From NCBI GenBank assembly GCA_046328525.1, contig JAXLWK010000014.1:1-64000 (forward strand): a stretch of DNA of 64,000 bases, given 5' to 3'. Positions 16,825 through 24,156 of this stretch are shown one piece after another; position 1 is the first letter of the stretch, and each line of letters opens with the position of its first letter. The position numbers and the translations under genes are program-made. The notes below the pieces were generated by a model that saw only the letters and a list, made by a program, of their open reading frames with translations, ran no database searches and was not told the origin of the DNA. The stretch comes from JBDHWG01 sp046328525. GTDB taxonomy: Bacteria; Chloroflexota; Anaerolineae; Epilineales; JAHCIE01.

Positions 16825-18273
16825 GTGTCGCTACGCTTGCGCCTGACAATCTGGTATGTGGGCCTCCTCGCGGTCATCCTCGTCAGCTTCGCCTTCGTGG
16901 TGTATTACCTCCAGGAACGCGCGATGCTGGACCAGGTGGACGCCGAGCTGAAAACATACGCCCAGACCACCATCGCCCTCGCCAACCGCGACGTCCTGAT
17001 CCGCTACATCACCGGCCGCACCGTCGAGCTTGGCCCGCCGGTGCAGGACACGCCGGGCTTTTCCCCCAACCAGGTCTACCTCCAGTTCTCGAATGCCGGC
17101 GGCATCGTCGGCTATCAGAACCCCCGCGTCCGCGACACGTCCATCCTGCTGTCCGAAGACATCCAGCAGATCGCGGACAGCGGCCGGCCCGTCGTGCTGA
17201 CCGCCATCCTGCCCAACAACGACCTCTTGCGCGTCTACACCCAGGCCGTGTGGGTTGACGGGCAGGTCGCCGGCTACGTCCAGGTGGCCCAGATCATCAA
17301 CAGCGTCTACGCCAGCCTGCGGCGGCTGGCGACCCTCCTCGTCGCCGGCATCATCGCCGCCCTCGCCATCGCCGCCCTCGTCGGCACGCTCCTGGCCGAG
17401 GCCGCGCTGCGTCCCATAGACAGCGTGACCCAGACGGCGCTGCGCATCACCCAGACTGACGACCTCAGCCGCCGCATCATCGTGCCGACGAAAGCGCCCC
17501 AGGACGAAGTCACGCGCCTGGCCGAGATCTTCAACCTCATGCTCGACCGCATCGAGACGCTGTTCAGCACGCAGCAGCGCTTCATCGCCGACGTGTCCCA
17601 CGAGCTGCGCACGCCCCTGACCACCATTCGCGGCAACCTGGCGCTCATCAAGCGCAGCGGCCACGCCGACCCCGACTCCCTCGCCGACATGCAAAGCGAG
17701 ACCGAGCGCATGTCGCGCCTCGTGCGCGACCTGCTGCTGCTCGCCCAGGCCGACGCCGGCGTGACGCTCCAGACCACCCCGATCGAGCTGGACGGCCTGC
17801 TGCTAGAGGTCTACCGCCAGGGGCGCATCATCGCCGAGCAGACGGGCAGCAGCGTCACGGTGCGCCTCGGCGCGGAGGATCAGGCCACGGTCATGGGCGA
17901 CACCGACCGCCTGCGCCAGCTCCTGCTCAACCTGGTCGAGAACGGCATCAAGTACACGCCGCCCGGCGGCAGCGTGACCCTCGGCCTAGAACGCGACAAC
18001 GACTGGGTCAGCGTCAGCGTGCGCGACACGGGCGTCGGCATCCCCGCCGAGGACGTGCCTCACGTCTTCGAGCGCTTCTACCGCGTGGACAAGGCGCGGT
18101 CGCGGGAGAAGGGCGGCACGGGTCTGGGCCTGTCCATCGCCCAGTGGATCGCCCAGGCCCACGGCGGCCGCCTTGAAGTCGCCAGCGAAGTCGGCGTCGG
18201 CACCGTCTTCACCCTCACCCTGCCCGTCGCCCAGCCAGAAACCGCTGCCCATCACCCCGTCTCCTCCGCATAA
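16825..18273 (+). CDS. Sensor histidine kinase with HAMP domain
   Basis: 482 residues from a GTG start. Membrane helices lie at about 8-28 and 162-188, with an extracytoplasmic sensor region of about 130 residues between. A HAMP follows. The dimerisation domain carries FIADVSHELRTPLTTIRGN (catalytic His). The ATPase domain has N box LLLNLVENGIKYTPPGG, G1 VRDTGVGIP, F box HVFERFYRVDKARS and G2 GGTGLGLSIAQWI. It is the partner of the preceding response regulator. The position upstream of htrA and PDZ genes suggests it senses envelope stress. Confidence 0.94.
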   Translation: MSLRLRLTIWYVGLLAVILVSFAFVVYYLQERAMLDQVDAELKTYAQTTIALANRDVLIRYITGRTVELGPPVQDTPGFSPNQVYLQFSNAGGIVGYQNPRVRDTSILLSEDIQQIADSGRPVVLTAILPNNDLLRVYTQAVWVDGQVAGYVQVAQIINSVYASLRRLATLLVAGIIAALAIAALVGTLLAEAALRPIDSVTQTALRITQTDDLSRRIIVPTKAPQDEVTRLAEIFNLMLDRIETLFSTQQRFIADVSHELRTPLTTIRGNLALIKRSGHADPDSLADMQSETERMSRLVRDLLLLAQADAGVTLQTTPIELDGLLLEVYRQGRIIAEQTGSSVTVRLGAEDQATVMGDTDRLRQLLLNLVENGIKYTPPGGSVTLGLERDNDWVSVSVRDTGVGIPAEDVPHVFERFYRVDKARSREKGGTGLGLSIAQWIAQAHGGRLEVASEVGVGTVFTLTLPVAQPETAAHHPVSSA

Positions 18274-18282
18274 GTTCCGCCC

Positions 18283-18401
18283 GCGCCGCGTCGTCGCCCG
18301 TCGTCGCCACCGACTCAAGGAAGAAGATAGGAACGCCAAGGCGCAGAGGCGCAAAGAAAGACAACAGGATTTTTCCCTTTGCGTCTTTGCGCCTTGGCGT
18401 T
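18283..18401. repeat. GCAAAGGCGC palindrome element, extended copy
   Basis: A stem of GAACGCCAAGGCGCAGAGG and its near complement (18332-18401) with flanking GTCGTCGCCACCGACTCAAG. The reverse complement of the whole unit matches 52729-52860, including the GAGTCGGTGGCGACG flank, so the mobile unit is longer than the hairpin. A third core copy is at 33619-33687. It makes up much of the 18274-18607 intergenic region. Confidence 0.75.
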
Positions 18402-18510
18402 TCTATACTCTTGGTTAGCAACTTCACGTCCTCTGTCATGCCCCGTTGCTCTCGGTATCTGGGCCGCCACCAGGCGCAGTCCAGACCCCTCACCATGCAG
18501 CTTAACCCCT

Positions 18511-18590
18511 TCTCACCCAAATCTCACCCGGCTTTTATCCCAATCTCAGTCCATTCTTAGCCCAACGTGCCATTCTTTCAGTGGTACAGT
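18511..18590 (+). promoter_or_regulatory. Five tandem 11-bp repeats and -10 box upstream of htrA
   Basis: Consecutive units TCTCACCCAAA, TCTCACCCGGC, TTTTATCCCAA, TCTCAGTCCAT and TCTTAGCCCAA occupy 18511-18565 without gaps. A TACAGT -10 candidate lies at 18585-18590, before the ribosome site GGAGG. An exact 11-bp period is the layout bound by tandem OmpR/PhoB-type winged-helix regulators; the one encoded at 16119-16808 is the obvious candidate. Confidence 0.65.
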
Positions 18591-18607
18591 ATCGCACGGA
18601 GGATTGA

Positions 18608-19717
18608 ATGTCAACATCACGCAACACCCTGGTGGTGATCGCCAGTCTGGGCGTGCTCATCGTCGCGCTCGTCGCCGGCATTACGGGCGGCATCGTCGGC
18701 TTTGGCCTGGCGATGGCGTTTGCCCCGAAACCCACGGCGGCGCAGATCACAGCGCGCCCGGCCACAGTCCAGCCGCAGCTCCCCGCCGCCGCGCCCGCGC
18801 TTCCCGCGGCCCCAGCGGCTCCGGCGGCCCCCGCCCCGTCCGCGTCCGGCAGCGGCAGCAATGACATCATTGCCGCCGTCGCCAAGGTCAAGCCCGCCGT
18901 CGTGCGCATCGCCACGCAGATCGGCGAAGGCTCTGGTGTCATCGTAGACCAGCAAGGCCACATCGTAACCAACAACCACGTCGTCCAGGGCGCGCAGCAG
19001 TTCCAGGTGCGCTTCGACAACGGCGGCACCGCCAGCGCCCACCTCGTCGGCACGTACCCGACCTCTGACCTCGCGGTCATCCAGGTGGACAGCCCCATCC
19101 CGGCCTACGCCGTGCTGGGCGACTCGAACAAGCTGGTGGCGGGTGAGCGCGTCATCGCCATCGGCAGCGCCCTCGGCCAGTACACCAACTCGGTGACGAC
19201 CGGCGTCGTCAGCGGCACCAACCGCCAGCTTGGCGGCATGGGCAACCTCATCCAGACCGACGCCCCCATCAACGAAGGCAACTCCGGTGGGCCGCTGGTC
19301 AGCCTGAACGGTGAGGTCATCGGCATCAACAGCATGGTGGAGCGCGGCCAGGGCCGCACCGGCCCCGCCGAGGGCCTGGGCTTCGCCATCCCCAGCGCCA
19401 TCGTGCGCACCGTCGCCAACCAGCTCATCGCCGGCAAGCAGGTCGAGTTCCCCTACATGGGCGTCAGCCTGAAGGAAGCCGCGAACGGTTGGCAGGTCGC
19501 CACGGTTGAGCAGAACAGCGGCGCGGCCAAGGCCGGGCTGCAGCAGGGCGACATCATCACCGCCGTGGACGGGGTCGCGGTGAACCCGGAGATCTCGGTT
19601 CAGGCGCTGCTGGCGACCCACAGCGTCGGCGACTCGGTGACGGTCAACATCACCCGCAGCGGGCAGAGCCTCAGCCTGACCGTGACGCTCAGCCGCCGAC
19701 CGGCGACGAGCGGGTAG
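18608..19717 (+). CDS. HtrA/DegP-type membrane-anchored serine protease
   Basis: 369 residues: membrane anchor (about 8-38), Pro/Ala linker (45-80), trypsin domain and one PDZ domain (about 282-362). The catalytic triad is visible: H124 (TNNHVV), D154 (TSDLAVIQ) and S226 (EGNSGGPL). The enzyme degrades or refolds damaged proteins outside the membrane. GGAGGATTGA precedes the ATG. It begins a run of PDZ proteins and a metallopeptidase, and its promoter carries regulator-type tandem repeats. The symbol htrA or degP would be reasonable, but several paralogues are common. Confidence 0.93.
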   Translation: MSTSRNTLVVIASLGVLIVALVAGITGGIVGFGLAMAFAPKPTAAQITARPATVQPQLPAAAPALPAAPAAPAAPAPSASGSGSNDIIAAVAKVKPAVVRIATQIGEGSGVIVDQQGHIVTNNHVVQGAQQFQVRFDNGGTASAHLVGTYPTSDLAVIQVDSPIPAYAVLGDSNKLVAGERVIAIGSALGQYTNSVTTGVVSGTNRQLGGMGNLIQTDAPINEGNSGGPLVSLNGEVIGINSMVERGQGRTGPAEGLGFAIPSAIVRTVANQLIAGKQVEFPYMGVSLKEAANGWQVATVEQNSGAAKAGLQQGDIITAVDGVAVNPEISVQALLATHSVGDSVTVNITRSGQSLSLTVTLSRRPATSG

Positions 19718-19728
19718 ATATCGTTGGC

Positions 19729-19756
19729 GTAGAGACGCGCCATGGCGCGTCTCTAT
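19729..19756. repeat. GTAGAGACGCG palindrome family
   Basis: A near-perfect 28-bp palindrome (GTAGAGACGCGC and complement) between htrA and the next PDZ gene. Same family as 15878-15920 and 25806-25851. Confidence 0.75.
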
Positions 19757-19808
19757 GCGACGGCAACGCAATCGTTACAGAATTTCCAGATAACGGAGTA
19801 AGGAACCA

Positions 19809-20576
19809 GTGACCACGCAACCAACCAACCCACCGACCGGCGGCTTCCGCCTGTCCGGCCTCGCCCTCACCGGCATCATCATCCTGGCGCTGCTGCTCGG
19901 CCTGCTGCTCGGCGCGCTTGTCGGCGGCGCCGGCGGCTTCCTCGCCGGACGCAACACAGCGCGCGCCGCCGCAACGCTCCTGCCCAACGCCCAGGCGCAG
20001 CCGAGCAGCCCGGCGGCCCTGTCCGGCGGCACGACCCCGCAGACCCAGCCCGGCGGCAACCGCCAGACCCAGCCCGGCGGCACGACCCCGCAGACCCAGC
20101 CCGGCGTCAATCCGCAGACTCAGCCCGGCAGCGCTAACCCGCAGACGCCCTTCGGCGGCCGGGGCAACCGCCAGACCCCGCCGAGCGGCGTCAATCCGCA
20201 GACGCCGGCGCAGCCGCAGCAGGACGACGACGCTGAGACGCCCGACGGCAGCGAGCAGGCCCAGCCCTCCCTGGGCGTCTACCTCGGCATCCGCTACACG
20301 GCGCTGACATCCGACATGGCCGAGCAGTTCGGCATCACCGATCTGCAGGGCGCTGCCATCGGTGAGGTCGTCGCCGGCAGCCCGGCCGAGAAGGCCGGCC
20401 TCCAGCAGATGGACGTCATCACTGCCGTGGACGGCAAGCCGCTCAGCGACACCTACACCCTCATCAACGCCCTGAGCGGCCACAAGCCCGGCGACAAGGT
20501 CAAACTCACCGTCTGGCGCATGGGCCAGAGCGAGACCATCGAGGTCACGCTGGGTGCGCCGGCCGGCCAGGGTTGA
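19809..20576 (+). CDS. Membrane-anchored single-PDZ protein with Gln/Pro/Thr repeat linker
   Basis: 255 residues from a GTG with an AAGGAA site. An N-terminal membrane helix (about 18-45) ends in GGFLAGRN. Residues 70-140 are low complexity, built on a repeated TPQTQPGG-like unit. A PDZ domain (about 150-252) follows, with YLGIRYTALT, GSPAEKAGLQQMDVITAVDG and KLTVWRMGQSETIEVTLG. It has no protease domain, so it probably presents substrates or senses misfolded C-termini together with HtrA. Its anchor and PDZ resemble the next gene, which indicates a duplication. Confidence 0.85.
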   Translation: MTTQPTNPPTGGFRLSGLALTGIIILALLLGLLLGALVGGAGGFLAGRNTARAAATLLPNAQAQPSSPAALSGGTTPQTQPGGNRQTQPGGTTPQTQPGVNPQTQPGSANPQTPFGGRGNRQTPPSGVNPQTPAQPQQDDDAETPDGSEQAQPSLGVYLGIRYTALTSDMAEQFGITDLQGAAIGEVVAGSPAEKAGLQQMDVITAVDGKPLSDTYTLINALSGHKPGDKVKLTVWRMGQSETIEVTLGAPAGQG

Positions 20577-20588
20577 TTTCGCAGTGTC

Positions 20589-20616
20589 GTAGGGCGGGTT
20601 TCAAACCCGCCCCTAC
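20589..20616. repeat. GTAGGGGCGGG palindrome family
   Basis: Copy GTAGGGCGGGTTT C AAACCCGCCCCTAC in the gap after the single-PDZ gene. Other copies are at 22090-22115, 22138-22166, 24094-24122 and 51897-51925. Confidence 0.8.
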
Positions 20617-20646
20617 CCTGGACGACATATGGCAGTCGGGGAGGAA

Positions 20647-20696
20647 GGAACAGGTGCGCAGGGCGAATTGCCCTGTGTACCTGTTTCCATTATACT
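20647..20696 (+). promoter_or_regulatory. Promoter with overlapping palindrome for the double-PDZ gene
   Basis: TTGCCC (20668-20673), a 17-bp spacer and TATACT (20691-20696) form a strong promoter. A long imperfect palindrome (GGAACAGGT-CAGGGC and GCCCTG-ACCTGTTTCC) spans the -35 box and spacer, as expected for a repressor operator. Confidence 0.6.
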
Positions 20697-20730
20697 GAAT
20701 ACCGCAGATTGATGGACAGAGGAGGAATAT

Positions 20731-21939
20731 ATGGACTCAGCGCCCCCACCCCAGCCGCCCTCCAGCGGCATGCGCCTGTCGGGCCTGGCCCTGACGGGCA
20801 TCGTGATTCTGAGTGTGCTCATTGGCTGCATCGGCGGCAGCTTCCTGGCCGGCGTCGGCGGCTTCGTCACCGGGCGAACGCTGGCCCAGCGCGACATCCA
20901 GTCGCTCCAGAGCCAGCTCCAGGACGCGCAGCGGCGCGGCACGGCGCAGCCCGGCGCAGCGGCCACGGCCACCCCCGGCCGATCCGGGGCGGCCGGGCAG
21001 ACGACCCCGCCGGCGCAGCCGACGCAGCGGCCTGGCGGCGCGGCGACGCCCTCCAGCGGCGCGGCCCCGTCCGGCGGCGCAACGCCCCGCGCCCAGCAGC
21101 CCACCGCGTATCTGGGTGTCCGCTATAACATGCTGACCCCGGACATCGCAGCCCAGGCCGGCATCACCGTCACCCAGGGCGCGATCATCGGCGAGGTCGT
21201 GCCAGGCAGTCCGGCCGAGCAGGCGGGCTTGCAGCCGATGGACGTCATCACCGCCGTGGACGGCAAGCCCCTCAGCGACACCTACGCCCTGGCCGACGCC
21301 ATCAGCGGCCGCAAGCCAGGCGACAAGATCGCCCTGGCCGTATTCCGCAACGGGCAGAACGTCCCGCTGACCGCGACCCTCGGCCAGCCGCCCGCCGGCG
21401 GCGCGCCCGCCCCCAGCGGCCCCGGCGCAGCGCCGGCGACGCCAGCCGCGCCCGGCGCCGCGCCCGCCACACCGCGCGCCCCCGCGACCGGCCAACCGGG
21501 CGGGGCCACGCCGCAGGCCGCGCCGAAGACAGCGCCCTCGCCCACGCCGCGCCCCCCGTCGGGCGCGACACCGCAGCGCCCCAGCCTCATCGCCCCGTCG
21601 CAGGACGGCGGGGCGTACCTGGGCGTGCAGGCGGCGGCCGTCCCGGGCGACGTGGCCCAGACCCGCAAGCTCACGCCCGGCCAGGGCGCGCTCGTCGCCT
21701 CGGTCGTGCCGTCTAGCCCGGCCTTCATGGCCGGCCTGTTCGACGGCGATGTCATCGTCGCCGTGAACAAGACGCCCGTGGACGAGATCCACAGCCTGAC
21801 GACGCTCCTCGCGCCCCACAAACCCGGCGAGAAGGTCGCCCTGACGGTCATCCACAGCGACGGCAAGACAGCCGACATCACCGTCACCCTCGGGACGCGC
21901 TCGGCAGAGTTCAACCAGGGTCGGCCCGGCCTTCCCTGA
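20731..21939 (+). CDS. Membrane-anchored double-PDZ protein
   Basis: 402 residues. The start is fixed by GGAGGAATAT before the ATG. A membrane helix (about 12-42) is followed by a Pro/Ala/Gly/Thr-rich stretch. PDZ1 (about 125-225) has YLGVRYNMLTPDIAAQAG and GSPAEQAGLQPMDVITAVDG. A second Pro/Ala linker leads to PDZ2 (about 305-395), with YLGVQAAAVPGD, SSPAFMAGLFDGDVIVAVN and KVALTVIHSDGKTADITVTL. No catalytic residues. It is probably an adaptor or chaperone of the extracytoplasmic protease system. The metallopeptidase gene starts 15 bp downstream. Confidence 0.88.
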   Translation: MDSAPPPQPPSSGMRLSGLALTGIVILSVLIGCIGGSFLAGVGGFVTGRTLAQRDIQSLQSQLQDAQRRGTAQPGAAATATPGRSGAAGQTTPPAQPTQRPGGAATPSSGAAPSGGATPRAQQPTAYLGVRYNMLTPDIAAQAGITVTQGAIIGEVVPGSPAEQAGLQPMDVITAVDGKPLSDTYALADAISGRKPGDKIALAVFRNGQNVPLTATLGQPPAGGAPAPSGPGAAPATPAAPGAAPATPRAPATGQPGGATPQAAPKTAPSPTPRPPSGATPQRPSLIAPSQDGGAYLGVQAAAVPGDVAQTRKLTPGQGALVASVVPSSPAFMAGLFDGDVIVAVNKTPVDEIHSLTTLLAPHKPGEKVALTVIHSDGKTADITVTLGTRSAEFNQGRPGLP

Positions 21940-21954
21940 GGCATAGGAGTCTTC

Positions 21955-24081
21955 GTGCAGCGTTCCCGTCTTCCTCTGATCATCGGTCTTGCCATCATTC
22001 TCGGCGTGTGCGTGCTGTGCGCGGCTGCCGGCGCCGCCTGGTACAGCGTGCCGCGCGTCATGTCCGTCGTCCTCGGCCCATCCCCCACGGTAGGGGCGGG
22101 TTTGCAACCCGCCCTCGGGGCGGATCCAAAACCCACGGTAGGGGCGGGTTTCAAACCCGCCCCTACGGCCCCGGCCACTGAGACGCCGGAGCCGGCCCTC
22201 CTTGCTACCCCGGTCACACCGGCCGCCCCCGCTGCAGGCGCGGGGCCGAAGCCCACCGCCCCCCGCGTCGTTCCGACGCCCAGCCTGACCCCCGCCCCGG
22301 ACATCGTCGCTCTATTGGAAAGCGCCCAGCTGCCGGCCCGCGACCTGTTCACCCTGACGCAGCAGCTCAAGAAGGTGAAGGGGCCGATCCCCCGCGTCGT
22401 CCGCAAGACCGCCGAGCCGCACAAGGTCGGGGACAAAGCCCAGTTTTGGGTGAACGACCAGGACAACAACAAGTACTACCAGGTGACGGCGACGCTCCGC
22501 TACATCGCGCCCAACGTCTATATGTGGGTCGAGGACGGTGTGGACGCCAGCGACGACGGCATCAAGCGCTCGGCCGACATCTTCTCCAGCAAGATTTATC
22601 CCACCGACCGCAAGATTTTCGGCGAGGAGGCGTCGCCGGGGATTGACGGCGACAAGCGCCTGGTCATCCTCAACGGCAAGCTGCCCGGCTCCCACGTCGG
22701 CGGCTACTTCTCCAGCGCCGACACCTACCCGACGGCGGTGAACCAGTACAGCAACCAGCATGAGATGTTCTACATCAACACCGCCGCCTTCCCCATCGGC
22801 TCCCAGGCCTACGAGGCGACGCTGGCGCACGAGTTCCAGCACATGATCCACCAGAACCACAACGTGCGTCAGACGAGCTGGATCAACGAGGGCTTCTCGG
22901 AGCTGGCCGCCCAGCTCAACGGCTACGGCCCCTCGCAGCACACGCGCTCCTTCCTGGCGAACCCCAATCTCCAGCTCACCGCCTGGTCCGAGCCGCCCAA
23001 CCAGTACGCCCACTACGGCGCGGGCTACCTGTTCGCCGCCTACCTCTACGACCGCTTCGGCGCGGACTTCATCAAGGATGTGGTCGCCGACCAGAACGTC
23101 GGCATTGCCACCATCGAGGATGTGTTGAAGAAGCGCAACACCGGCGTCACCTTCGAGGCGGTGTTCCAGGACTGGCTCATCGCCAACTACCTGGACAACC
23201 CGAAGCTCGCCGACGGCCGCTACGGCTACCCCGACGTCCAGACGCGGCTGCCCAACGCCGCCGACCTGACGCGGGGCGACAGCCACGACGGCCAGGTGAC
23301 GCAGTACGGCGCGGAGTACCTGCGCCTGACCGGGCCGCAGGCGCTGAACGTCCACTTCCAGGGGCAAACGGTCACGCCGCTCATCCCGACGGCAGCCCAC
23401 AGCGGCGACACCATGATGTGGTCGAACCGCGGCGACAACGTCGCCACGAGCATGTCCCGCGCCTTCGACCTGAGCGGCGTCAAGAACGCTACGCTCCAGT
23501 TCGCCACGTGGTACGACATCGAGGAGGACTGGGACTACGGCTACGTCGAGGTCTCGACCGACAACGGCCAGACGTGGGACCTGCTCAAAACGTCGCGCAT
23601 GACAGATACGAATCCCAACGGCAACGCCTTCGGGCCGGGCCTGACGGGGCAGAGCGGCGAGAAGGACAACCCGCAGTGGGTCGAGGAAACCGCCGACCTG
23701 ACGCCCTACGCCGGCAAGAAGATCCTCATCCGCTTCCAGCAGATCAACGACGACGCCGTCAACCTCAACGGCTTCGCCGTGGACGACATCCGCATCCCGG
23801 AGCTGAAGTACAGCGAGGACTTCGAGAAGGGCGACGGTGGGTGGAAGACCGAGGGCTGGGTGCGCACCAACGGCGTCGTGCCGCAGCGCTACCTGGTGCA
23901 GCTCATCGAGAAGCGCGGCGACACCCCCACCGTGCGGGCGATCCCCGTCGGGCCGGACGGCCGCGCCGACTTCACGATTGACGGCATGGGCACCGACTTT
24001 ACCGAGGCCATCCTCGTCGTCGCCGGCGCCGCCCCCGTCACCACCCAGACGACCGGCTACAGCGTCCGCGTAGACCCGTGA
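21955..24081 (+). CDS. Secreted zinc metallopeptidase with immune-inhibitor-A-like C-terminal domain
   Basis: 708 residues from a GTG with a GGAG site. A membrane anchor or signal lies at residues 8-30, then a Pro-rich linker (40-120). Zinc site: H292, E293 and H296 (AHEFQHMIHQ), with the third ligand probably E312 in NEGFSE. The C-terminal part (about 480-610) has a jelly-roll of the M6/immune-inhibitor-A type (FATWYDIEEDWDYGYVEVSTD; FQQINDDAVNLNGFAVDDI). Residues 44-72 of the linker (TVGAGLQPAL, TVGAGFKPAPT) are encoded by two palindromic repeats. It probably digests external or envelope proteins. Confidence 0.88.
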   Translation: MQRSRLPLIIGLAIILGVCVLCAAAGAAWYSVPRVMSVVLGPSPTVGAGLQPALGADPKPTVGAGFKPAPTAPATETPEPALLATPVTPAAPAAGAGPKPTAPRVVPTPSLTPAPDIVALLESAQLPARDLFTLTQQLKKVKGPIPRVVRKTAEPHKVGDKAQFWVNDQDNNKYYQVTATLRYIAPNVYMWVEDGVDASDDGIKRSADIFSSKIYPTDRKIFGEEASPGIDGDKRLVILNGKLPGSHVGGYFSSADTYPTAVNQYSNQHEMFYINTAAFPIGSQAYEATLAHEFQHMIHQNHNVRQTSWINEGFSELAAQLNGYGPSQHTRSFLANPNLQLTAWSEPPNQYAHYGAGYLFAAYLYDRFGADFIKDVVADQNVGIATIEDVLKKRNTGVTFEAVFQDWLIANYLDNPKLADGRYGYPDVQTRLPNAADLTRGDSHDGQVTQYGAEYLRLTGPQALNVHFQGQTVTPLIPTAAHSGDTMMWSNRGDNVATSMSRAFDLSGVKNATLQFATWYDIEEDWDYGYVEVSTDNGQTWDLLKTSRMTDTNPNGNAFGPGLTGQSGEKDNPQWVEETADLTPYAGKKILIRFQQINDDAVNLNGFAVDDIRIPELKYSEDFEKGDGGWKTEGWVRTNGVVPQRYLVQLIEKRGDTPTVRAIPVGPDGRADFTIDGMGTDFTEAILVVAGAAPVTTQTTGYSVRVDP
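22090..22166. repeat. Two GTAGGGGCGGG palindromes inside a coding region
   Basis: Copy A is 22090-22115; copy B is 22138-22166, a perfect 29-bp palindrome. Both are read in the same frame by the metallopeptidase gene and encode VGAGLQPAL and VGAGFKPAPT in its flexible linker. Confidence 0.85.
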
Positions 24082-24093
24082 GATCGCGGTGGA

Positions 24094-24122
24094 GTAGGGG
24101 CAGGTTTGAAACCTGCCCCTAC
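24094..24122. repeat. GTAGGGGCAGG palindrome
   Basis: A perfect 29-bp palindrome between the metallopeptidase and acyl-CoA synthetase genes. Same family as 20589-20616, with A for G at the core. Confidence 0.8.
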
Positions 24123-24156
24123 CACGATCCGCCAGCCAAATGTCAAGGAGGACATG

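Noticed and set aside
18274..18520. Possible CRISPR or small RNA because of repeated motifs
   Set aside because: The repeats are palindromic, dispersed over the window and not regularly spaced with unique spacers, so they fit REP-type elements.
24106..24156. N-terminal extension of the acyl-CoA synthetase reading KPAPT
   Set aside because: It is encoded by the 24094-24122 palindrome, and the AAGGAGG site points to the ATG at 24157.
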